Shown piece by piece: positions 36,227-48,200 of a stretch of DNA of 64,000 nt. Made by a program: the position numbers and the translations under genes. Source of the DNA: Mauremys mutica (lineage: Eukaryota > Chordata > Testudines > Geoemydidae); NCBI RefSeq assembly GCF_020497125.1, contig NC_059072.1, positions 56,640,697 through 56,704,696 of the forward strand. The letters run 5' to 3'. The notes below the pieces were generated by a model. The model saw nothing but the letters and a program-made list of their open reading frames with translations, ran no database searches and had not been told where the DNA came from. Positions within the stretch are counted from its first letter, which is position 1, and each line of letters begins with the position of its first letter.

Positions 36227-39200
36227 TTTATTGGGTACCATTAGCACAAAACAATTCATGTCTCTACATGCAACTTGTATTCTGTAGTTTACTAACATCT
36301 GGAATGTTGTTGTGTATGGTTGGTACAGATGTCTTTGCACCTGAAAAATAGTTATGAAGCTAGATTTTAAAAAAGGGGAGTAAGGTATGTTAATCTTCTG
36401 CTTGTCATAAACAAGTGGACTATAACTATGTCAAATTAAGCTCTCACTTTGAGATGGATTGAACTGCTACAACTCTGTTTCCCAGAGATTGATAATGTAT
36501 GAACCTCTCTGGTTATGCTGATCTGCCTTTGATTAATAAACTAATTGAGCTGAGTGATCTGATGTCTTACTAATCAGTAATCCACACCGAACCACTAACA
36601 GGGCTAAACTTTTTTTTCTAAGTGTTAGAAGTATCATGCAGCAGAACTAATTATTAAGGTTTCTCTTTGCCACAGGTGTCAACATGAGAATCTAGTAGAA
36701 CTGCTTGGTTTCTCAGGTGATGGTGATCAACCCTGTCTGGTTTATGAATACATGCCCAATGGTTCATTGCTTGACAGACTGGCTTGTCTGGTAAGTGAGA
36801 TTTATTATTACTTTTCTAACTTTGTCTTCTACTTCTGTCAATGACTAGAATTTTATTCTAATGTCCTTGAGACACTAATTTAGGGGTAGGCAACCTATGG
36901 CACGGGTGCCAAAGGCGGCACACGAGCTGATTTTCAGTGGCACATTTTAAAAACCTTATTTACTTTACATACAACAATAGTTTAGTTATATATTATAGAC
37001 TTATAGAAAGACACCTTCTAAAAGCATTAAAATGTATTACTGGCACGCGAAAACTTAAATTAGAGTGAATAAATGAAGACTCGGCACAACACTTCTGAAA
37101 GGTTGCTGACCCCTGCACTAATGGATTTGAAGTGGTCAAGCTATGATGTTCTACTATGTTCCAGCTGGAAGGCAAATACAGTTAACATTTTATACAAACG
37201 TTTTAGCTTATTAAGAGATCAGATATAATATTAATTAATTAGAACAAGCTAGACCATTGTCTTTAACAACTGTCTGAAAAATGGCAGCCTCCCGAGAGAC
37301 TGAAAAAAGTCTGAAAGTTCTGTGAAACGTTTAAAAACCTGTAACTTTGTTATCAGTGAGTGCCAGAGTTCTTTGTTTGGTTTTTAAATGGCACCATTCA
37401 TAGAGCAATCTATTATCTTTTGTAATAAGATGCTCTTTTCCGACCTGTCCATTGTAACCATTTTTTGTCAGGCATACAGCATCTAAGTCTTTGTTTCTTG
37501 CCCTAGTCTCTGTCCTTGTAACATCAGTTGACACTTCCAGAGCATGGGAGTCAGTGTCAAAAGCCGTAAACCATGCTTAGCAAGCAGAAGAGTAGTATTT
37601 AAGCAATAAATATTTTCTGTAAGTAAAATTCTTCCTTTTGATCTAGGGAACTAATAAATGCCATCCGTCTTTGGCACGTGTGCAGCTACCTACATGAAGG
37701 AGAAAATGTTAGCTGGCACAGAAATGTCAGTTTGATTTACAGATGTAACTTACAGTATAAACATGAGAAGAAATGCTTCTTACTTCATGTGGGTTCCTAG
37801 TACAGTGCTGAGCCAAATGAGCATAACTTCCTTCTAACCCTAATCTAGTATTACCCCGTTAGAAGACTTCAACAACAACAAAAAATGTGGGTTAGTAATA
37901 AAACTAGTTATTCAAAGATTATAAATTGACAGTATATACATTCATCACAAGAACTTCCTGTTCAGGAAGAGAGACCTGCAAGATCACATCTTTCTGACAT
38001 TGGTGACTAGTTTCTTTTGCATTAGTCTCAAGAGGGTTAGATTTTCTTATAAAATTGTTTCCATTTAAGAAAAACTATAATGTAACTTTTAGACATGTAG
38101 ACATGAAATAAGCAAGCTAACCACTATGTCAGTGTTAAGACTTTAAATGCCAGTCTAGACTACACACAGACTTGCACCAGTTTCAGAAAAGGTATTTGTT
38201 GGGGATTTTTAAAAAACGGATTTTTTTAGTTTTTAGTTTAGTTTTTTTTAAAACTGCTTATAGATATTCTTTATTTTGGTTTAAGAGTAGCTTATTTCAG
38301 TTTAGCTTAATCCTGTAGAAAACTGATCAAGCTAAACTGAAATAAGACACTCTTGAACTGAAATAAGGCCTGGTGTAAAAAACAATCTCACTGTTTTTAT
38401 TAAAGGTGTGTCTTTAAACAAATTTAGTTAAACTGGTGCAAGCCCCAAACTAAGCCACTATAAACCAGGGTTAACCCACTATAAAAGTGTCCACTTGGAT
38501 TTTACTAAACTGATACAAATCTTATTAAAAACTAACTTAATACTAATGCAACATCTGAGTGTAGACCAGTTGTAAGTGTCTTGGTGTACAAACTTGTGCC
38601 AGTGTAAATAAATCTGTTTAAAAACAACCAAAAAAACCCACTTTAAACTGATGCAAGTTGGCTTGTAGACAAGTCTCTTTCTTTGGAAGGGGTGTGTGTG
38701 TGAAAATCTTTTGCTATCTGTCTCTGTAACCTCATGAATCAGCACTAGGGAAAGAGGGAGCTGGGCAGAGCACTCCTAGTCTGAAGGGGAGGCAGAAATA
38801 GACCAGGCCCTTGCATGCAAGGGAGAGAGCAAGCTTATTCCCTATTATGTCCCCAAGGCTTCTCCATCCAATGACCAGAGAGGGAAATGGGTGGTTGTCA
38901 GAATGTTTATTGGGCTTGCTGACTTTCAAGAACAACTTGGGTACTTGGCAGTGCTTTCTTGGCTCATCCCCTTCACTACACAGAGCCTAGGCTGAGCTGA
39001 GCTGGAGAAAGGGGAATTCATGCCCGTCCTCTTCCCTAGGTGGCTGACTCAGCTACAGATCGGGGGAGTTAAATGTCCCCATTCTCCCAGCCTAATTAGT
39101 GCCATGAACCAAAGTGAAAATCTTGTGCTGGTAAATTGTATGTTTGCAATCATTTCGTGAAGGAACATTAGCTTTTCACTTTGTCATTCATGTTCATAAA

Positions 39201-42200
39201 GATGTTTATTGACTGGAACAATTTGCTTTGGTTGCGTAGATGTGATGTTGCGACTGCTGAGGCTAAAATAAAATCTAGGATGTAATTGTTCCCGATGTAG
39301 TTAGCTCTTCGATTTGCAATTTGGTGATTGCCGGGATGTAGGTAAAATCAAAGCAATCAAGAGCAAGTTTTGAAACAACCGGATGCAGTTCTTAAAATAA
39401 AAAGGGGTGGGGGAAGAGGAAATGTAACCTGACAAATCTACATATTGCTACACGTGAAGAAAGAGAGAAACATTTATTAGTCTTTAAAATAACCTACTGA
39501 AAGCAGCTAAAACTATCAGACCAATGCTGAAAGCAATGCAAGAGAAATGAAACATAACAGATTATTATCACCTCAGATTTCAATATAGCCAAATGAGTTT
39601 GCCCTAATTACAAAGTTAGGTCTTTAATTATCCTAAAATGTTTCCTCTTCCCTAGGTCACTTGAGAGTTAAGGAAAAAGTGTTAATGACCTAATGATAAA
39701 CAGTGTCTCCTCCAAGTTTATTTGGCATCCAAAACCTACTCTCTGGAGTTTAGATCTTGATCTGTCATATATAATTGCTGTGTTCTATCAGTATGGAGGG
39801 AATCACAAGGGATGGCTAAAATCTAAAGTGTCTGCTATCCATTTAGCACAGAAATTAATTGGCCTCAAGTGGAGTGGTGATAGATGTACCAGTGATATAA
39901 ATAATATTTCCATGCCTTCTGTTTTAAAGATCATCAGTCTTTTGAGATTGCAGTGACAAGCTTTTGAATTTTTTTATTCCTGAGTTGCTGAAACCAGATT
40001 TTTATAGACTATAGTCTCTTTACTAAACTCCATGTAATCTTCCTGTTTAGACCCAAAAGGAGACAGAAGCAAAATGAACTTTGCTTCTAATCTCTTACTT
40101 TTTTCATGCTTCCTCCTCACCCCCATTTTAATGATACACAAGTGTCTTAGTCACTAGGGGCCACATTTAAAAATGTATTTAGGTACCTTAATATACAGAT
40201 GGGCACCTAGGCATTTTTGAAAATTCCATTAGATGCCTAACTCCCATTGATTTTTCAAGTCTTTCCATTGACTTGGGATCAGGCCTCTGTACTGCTTTCA
40301 AGAGTTTAATGCAGCATTAGGAAGCATTCACCTGTCTTCTAATGTGGTGCAGACACTTTTGACTGTATCTGATCATTGTGTTCCCCTTTCAGGAGAAGAA
40401 ATGTTCCTGGATCAGAAATCAGACCATGTCGGCACTACAGGGACTATAGCAGCACAGCTATGGCACCATAGTGTAGATCAGGGATCGGCAACCTTTGGCC
40501 CATGGCCCGCCAGGCTAAGCGGGAAGCGGTGCGGGCCGAGGGATGTGCTGGCCGTGGCTTCCCACAGCCCCATTGGCCTGGAGCGGCGAACCGCGGCAAG
40601 TGGGAGCCGCGACCAGCTGAACCTGCGGACACAGCAGGTAAACAAACTGGCCCAGGCTGCCAGGGTGCTTACCCTGGCGGGCCGCGGGCTAGAGGTTGCC
40701 GATCCCTGGTGTAGATGCAGCCTCCAGCGACGGAAGGTATTTTTCTGTCACCGGAGGAACACCACCTCCCCTAGTAGTTAAGTTGACACAAGCATTCTTC
40801 CATTGAGCTAGCCATGTCTATGCGGGGGTGAGAGAGGCATAGCTGTGGGACTCAGTGGGTTTTTTTTCACCGCCCTGAGCGCTGTAGACAGTTGACCTAA
40901 ATTGTAAACATAGACCAGACCTCAGACTTATCAGTTACCATTACAAACACTTTTTTTTTTTTTTGGATGGAGAGCGGAAACTGATGTAGTGAATGAAGAA
41001 TAAAGGAACATGTGCTAACTAGTCCTCCATAGATCTACCTCCTGTTTTGGGTTCCATATTTATAAATCAAATACATATATTGATGTATTTTCACTCCCCC
41101 CCACCCTCCTTTCTCTTTTAAGGATGACACTGCACCAGTTCCTTGGAGTACAAGGTGTAACATTGCTCAAGGTACAGCAAATGGCATCAGCTTTTTACAT
41201 GAAAACAATCATATTCACAGAGATGTTAAAAGGTAAAAGCTGCTAACGCTCAATAGTGCCCAAAATTTTTCCACGGAGTGCATTTTAGAGAGGGAACCTC
41301 TTGCCAAGGTTGCCTGGTTCTTACAAACACCCACTTTGATAGAATTCTTATCACAATATTTTCTATTTTTCTATATCAGGACTGTTTACCTAAGATTTCA
41401 AGGCCTGTTTGTCAGTCATTTTAAGGATAACTTTATTTCACAGTGATTTACCTACACCTCTACCCTGATATAACGCTGTCCTCAGGAGCCAAAAAAATCT
41501 TAGTGTTATAGATGAAACCACGTTATATCGTACTTGCTTTGATCCACTGGAGTGCACAGCCCTGCCTGCCGGAGCGCTGCTTTACCGCCTTATATCCGAA
41601 TTCATGTTATATCGGGTCGCGTTATATCGGGGTAGAAGTGTATGAGAATATCAGAACAGCTGCATATGTATACAGAACAGTTTTATGCAAAGTAATTGAC
41701 CCCAAATCTTTTCACATTTTCCAAAGTATCGTAATGGCTTTGCAACTTGCTCTTCGTTATACAGTCTTTCTGGATTTTGTTTTACGCTTAATGCTTGCAC
41801 TGTGTGAACATATTATCTCTCTCTTGAGTATGGTGTCTCTTTCCAAAGTCTGCTTCATCTTTCCTCCACAAATGAAATCTTAGTGAGACTGAACAGACCT
41901 TCAAAACATCACTTCAAAAAATTATTCAAGGATAGGAACTTTTCCTGCAAAAGATTTCTGTCATTCAGTTTTTGGATATGTGCTGCAAAGATGTGGCCAG
42001 ATGAGAATTTCCATAGCTAGAGTTCTAAAACTTTGCTCCTGTCAAGGTGGCATGAGCTGCCATTGTAGAACAGCTGATGTGTGGCTGCTTAGTGTATCCA
42101 AAAGTCAGTTCTTGTCTAACTGCAACCAGTCTAACTATGACCAGTGTAAGAGCTTTTGCTGGTCACTACACATTTGTCACTTTAGTAATGCTGCACCATG

Positions 42201-45200
42201 ACAACTTCGATGGGGGAGTTTTCAGCTGAAAACCCTCTTCTTTTGGAGAATTTCCTCTGAGTGCCTCCTTTGAGTTATTGCTATTTTAAAAACAAAACAA
42301 CACCAAAAAAACCCCTCACCTCTGTAATGGAGACTGGCTTTAATCAAGTTTGCATGCCAATGGTGTACAGAGGAAGTGGACTCTTCCACTCACGTGTTAT
42401 CCCCAAAGCAATTTCTGCTACCTCCAGCTCTTAGAGATAAATTTTTGTGTAGTGTTTTTCAGAGTAGCAAAGCAGTCAAGCTATTTCAAGAAATGCCTGG
42501 GAAGCAATCAAGCCACATCCCTCAGGGACAAGCATCTTAGACCTTGAGAAGGATTGTGACTGGCTGAACTGTAGGATAATGTCATGGAGGAGGTCATGAA
42601 GAACCTCCTGGCTCCCACAACACTCCTGCTGAATCCAGTTCACCTCAACCCTGCAATCCTCTCTGGGTGCTGGAAAAAGGGAGTATTTTTACTCCAGCTC
42701 CCACCCCAAAGGCTCCTTGCTGCTTTGACTCTGTGTGTGTCAGAACCACCCCTCTGCTCAAGCTTCCCAGCAGCTGGAATTTCCGGGGAACAGAGTGTCT
42801 TCTACTTTACCCCTCCTCTGGTCTCCTGACTGCTGTGAGAGGGAGTTGTTCTCCCTTTGTACCACTTTGTCCATCTCCTTTCCTCCCCTGCTTGGACTCT
42901 GTTTTTTGTCCTTTTTCACAGTGAATAGCTCAGTGAGAGAGTGTAACTGCTACTACTGATATTTTTTCCAAGCAGAAGGAGCACAATAAACAAGGCAATT
43001 GTTATAATTTCTGTGTTCATGGGTGCAATGAATAGCTGTGGAGAAATCAAACAAGATTCTGGTCAGTCTTCACATTGCTGCAGCTTGGGGAAACTGAATA
43101 ACAGAGGCACAAGGATGGGTCTCTGCAGATTTGGGAAGCCATCACTGAATTGTTGTTTTCATTGTTGCTCTTAACTCTTGATTGAGTTGTATGCAGTAAA
43201 GAAGTGGGTTGGTCTTTTGTAGTTGGACACAATCACAATAGAACTCGCTTCCATTCTGCTCTATGAAGCATATCAAATTATGGTCTCTCTTGTAGGCTTC
43301 TGGCCTTCTTAAGCTGAGAAGAAACTATGACTTACTCAAAAAGTTGTGGGTTTTTTCACATATGGTGTTCCCACTGGCCTATTTAGAGTTAAGCGCATCA
43401 CTCATCGGTGGATGGACCCTTGGTTAGTGTTTGGCCTGTAGCTGTGATTATCTATTAGGGATCCTTTTGTAGCTGGTCTATTTTTAAGATTAAGGCAGCT
43501 AGTAATCTTTCATAAGTGATGGTTATGTTTAAACTTTTTGCTTAGAAGGCTCTAAGAGTAAGACTGAGAGGATGGACATAGTAATGTTTCTAATAGGCTT
43601 TGTTTATTTGAGATGTCTCCTATGGGTCTCTTATGGTTCCAGTAGCATGGTCATAAAATGGAGAGATACTGTCTAGGTATCAAGGTTCTTTAATCCTGTC
43701 TCAGGTTCTAGAAGCCAAAAATATTTAAATTTAAAAATAGTAAAATAAATATCTATATTCAGTAACAAGTATGAGTTTTTTCCCCTTTCATTTAGCTTAG
43801 CCTAGTTCAATGCAGTTTTTCTTTAAGGCCACTAATGACTTACATCAGAGGTTGGCAACCTTTCAGTGATGTGCTGAGTCTTCATTTATTCACACTAATT
43901 TAAGGTTTCGCATGCCAGTAATACATTTAAACGTTTTTAGAAGGTCTCGTTCTATAAATATAACTATTGTTGTATGTAAAGTAAATAAGGGTTTTAAAAT
44001 GTTTAAGACTCTTCATTTAAAATTAAATTAAAATGCAGAGCCCCCCAGACCAGTGGCCAGGACCTGGGCAGTGTGAGTGCCAATTAAAATCAGCTCGCAT
44101 GCCACCTTTGGCACATGTGCCATAGGTTGCCTACTCCTGACTTACATGCATGGAGTGGTGTTGTAGCTGTGTTGGTCCCAGGATGTTAGAGAGACAAGTG
44201 GGGTGAGTTAATATGTGGACATGCCTAGGTGACTTCCCTTAACTTGGTATGTTCATGCTTCAAGGGGAAAATAAACATCTTTGTATTCCTTCTGCCTCCT
44301 TCACCATTTTTGTTGGCTCATGGATATGCACCAAAAGCAGCTCTTTGGTGTTTTGTGTAGGATGAGCTAGAGAATTGAGAGGGTTTTGTGGAGGATTCTA
44401 TGTCAATAACTTTACTAAAATTAACAAGGCTGTACAGTTTTGTTTAAAGGAGGAGTATTCAAGCTGTGCCTAGAATTTTGGGACACGAATGTAACAGGAT
44501 TAGTAGCCTTTAAGTTTCTGTACTTTAGTTTTGCTCCCTGTTAGTCTCCAAGAGAGCTTGTGCATGGATTAGTCTGCTGGCCAGCCAGTTACTGATTTAT
44601 TTAGTGAGCAGTTTGTTTTGATAGTTATGGTAGATTCCCATCAAAGATCACTTGCACATATTTTGCTTACTAAAGTAAATTATCAACTTCAGTGAGTTCT
44701 CTAGATTCCAAATATCGGTTAAAATAGTGAGTACAGTTCAGGTACAGATGTTTAAATGCTTCTAAAAGTGTGATAGAAAACACAGTTACTCCACTACTAC
44801 AAATAACTTTTTTTTTTCCAGTGCAAATATCTTACTAAATGAATCATTTGTGCCAAAAATTTCTGACTTTGGACTTGCAAGGGCATCTGTGAAATTCACA
44901 AAAACCATCATGACTGATAGAATTGTGGGAACAGCGGCCTATATGGCACCTGAAGCGCTGCGTGGAGAGATAACACCCAAATCTGATATTTTCAGTTTTG
45001 GTGTGGTGAGTAGCAAATAGAAAACCGTTGTACTTGCTTCCTTTTTAGAAATGAAAAACATTTACAAGCCAAAGTTCATGAAACAGAAAACCCAGCATTT
45101 GTCACCATTTTGTTTTGCATATACCGTGTTTACTGATTGAAGGAAACCACTTTGTACCTGAAGAGTAAATGTATTTGTTTTGTTGCGCTGTTTGAAGGTA

Positions 45201-48200
45201 TTTGAAAATGCTAATTAATTAGAACTGGCATTTAAATCTACTACTGGTGGCTGCTATTCTGCTGAAAAGTGAGTTTGATGCTGTGGAACATCAATGTAAG
45301 ATCACAAACATGTTCCAATTTGATTTAATCCTGGCTTTACAATCCTTAAGATGTTACATGTATATGTTAAATACGGTTTCCACTTGCACAGTTTATAACA
45401 GGGAACTGGTTCTCTTACTTTTCTGCTTTTAAAACAAACAGCCCCAAACCTGAATGCAGTGTGCTGCTGAAGCACAGTAATTGATGCCCCTCATGCCTAG
45501 CTTGCTCGTAAATCAGTATGAGTGGAGTGTTAGTGCTCCTTGCTCTATTCAGGAAAGTGGTGAACCCAAATATGAACAGATTATCCAACATCACAAGAGC
45601 TGTCAGCTCCTGCTTTCCGACTATCAGCTTGGGGGATGAAAAGACAAGGAAGAATGTTTAAGTACCTGAAAAACACCCACCACCTGCTGGGGAGGAAGGG
45701 GGTGGTAAACAGGAAAAATGACCACCACCATATGGGGTCAGGGGAAGAACTCCAGGGAATGCCCATACTGCACACAAGGTGAAAATGGAAGGGAAATAGA
45801 GATGGGGTGACAAACCAATTTCTCCCCTCAGCTAGGCAGGAGAGGGAGAAAATGGAGAACCTCATTAGGAGGGATGGGGTGAGAGAAGACAAGGAGTTCA
45901 CCTGCTCTTCCAGGAATGGGGGAAATGAGAGGCAGGAGTCAACCAGTTATGTCCAAAAATGTGCTCTTCTTTGCAAGCCGTGATCCTAGAGACTTGCACT
46001 TGAAACTGTGATAAATATAAACAGAAGATTTTGTTCCTTTGTGTCAAATTATTTGTGTTAACTGTTTCTGGATGGTTTCCTAGCTGTTACCTCTTTTGGT
46101 TTTCTTGTAGGTTTTACTGGAAATAATAACCGGGCTTTCGCCAATAGATGAAAACCGGGAGCCACAGTTACTGGTACTGACTTTTTTTTTTCTCCTCATT
46201 CCAGAATGGTTTTATAATAAACCATAGTTTCCAGTTTGGAGAAGTCCCAGTTTTGCCACCCAGGAGGTACTGACAGTGCTTCCAGTTGCCAAAGTCTTCT
46301 TTCAGGAGTAATGCAGGAACCCTTGCTTCTTGAGCTAGTGGGAGAGAGTCTAATCAAGAATAGGAAAAACACAAGGCCAGTTTTGAGGCAGCCGCCCTAT
46401 CCTACCCCTCTGGGCCACGGGCGACACATGGCATCAACATCTGGGAAAAGGGACTCAACAATTCCATAGAAGTAAATCCTTTCCTAACAAAAGAAAGGAA
46501 CCAGTCACACTCCATCATGCATCCTTCACCGTTTCCTGAAGTAAATTAAGTTATCTCATGGCAGCTATCACACCTTTGTTTTGCAAACAGGAGAACTGGG
46601 GAACTCAGTAAGGGACTGTTGAGCCTTAACTGGGTAAAAGTTCACAGCTTGTGTTCCATCTAAAAGCAGAAAATTGCTTTACATCTTCTATTTAAAATGG
46701 AATGTATATTGAAATTAACTTATACTAAGTTTGTATTAAAAGAACATAGGGATGCAACCCCATATTCCTGGTGGCTCTACATCTCCCTCTACCAGATGCT
46801 TCAGAGGGAGTGAACAGACCAGGGCAATTATTGAATGATCCATCCCCTGTCATCCAGGGGCAATTATTGAATGATCCATCCCCTGTCATCCAGTCCCAGT
46901 TTCTTGCAGGGGGAGATGTAGACACACCCAGAGTATGGGGTTGCATTCCTGATGACCTTGGTGAATAGATCCATCAATGGCTATCCACAACAAACTTATG
47001 TAATTCTTTTCTGAGCCCAGTTATTCTTTAGGCCATCACAACAAGCCCTGGCAATGAGTTCCACAGGTTGACTGGGCATTGTGTGAAGAAGTACTTCCTT
47101 ATGTTTGTTTTAAACCTGCTGCCTATTAATTTCATTGGTTGACTCCTGGTCCTTGTGTTATTTACCCCTTCACATAATACTTCCCTGTTCACTTTCTCCA
47201 CACCTTTCATGATTTTATAGACTTCTATCATATCCCCCCTTAGTCATCTCTTTTTTCCAAACTGAACATTCTCAGTCTTTTTAATCTCTCCTCAGATGGA
47301 AGCTGTTCCATACTCCTAATCATTTTTGGTGCCCTTCTCTGTACCTTTTCCAATTCAAATATATCTTTTTTTTAAATGGGGCGACTAGAACAATATGCAG
47401 TATTCAAGATGTGGGCAGACCATGGATTTATATAGTGGCATTATGGTATTTTCTGTCTTATCTATCCCTTTCCGAATGGTTATTAACATTGTTAGCTTTT
47501 TTGACTGCTGCTGCACATGGAGCAGATGTTTTCAGAGAAATAACCACGATGACTCCAAGACTTCTTTCTTGAGTGGTATCAACTAATTTAGACCCCATAA
47601 TTTTGTATGTATAGTCGGGATTATGTTTTCCAGTGTGCATTACTTTGCACTTATCAGCTTTGAATTTCATCTGCCATTTAGTTGCCCAGTCACCCAGTTT
47701 ATGAAGAATTACAAAGGGATCTCACAAGTCAGCTTTGGGCATTACCATTATGAGTAATTTTGTATTGTCTGCAAACTTTGCCACTTCACTGTTTACCCCT
47801 TTTCCCAGATCATTTATGAATATGTTGAATAGCACTGGTGCCAGTACAGATCTTTGGGGAACCCCACTATTTACCTCTTTTTCCATTGTGATACTATCCA
47901 TTTATTCCTATTCTTTGTTTCCTGTCTTTTAATCAGTTACTGATCCATGAGAGGACCGTCCCTATTATCCCATGACTGCCTACTTTGCTTAAGAGCGGTC
48001 GGTGTGGGACCTTGTCAAAGGCTTTCTGAAAGTCCAAGTACACTGTATCAACTGGATCACCCTTTGTCCACATGCTTGTTGACCCCTCAAATAATTGTAA
48101 TAAATTGGTGAGGAATTAATTCCTTTTACAAGAGCAGTGGTGTCTTTTCCCCGACATATTGTGTTAATCTATGTCTGATAATTTTCTTCTTTAATATAGT

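Noticed and set aside
40344..40781. Open frame of 145 codons
   Set aside because: It spans the nested hAT and MITE, and its start and end lie in unrelated sequences.
42584..42959. Overlapping plus-strand frames of 74-85 codons in IRAK4 intron 7
   Set aside because: Low-complexity Pro/Ser/Leu content in three frames at once, with no conserved motif and no splice evidence.
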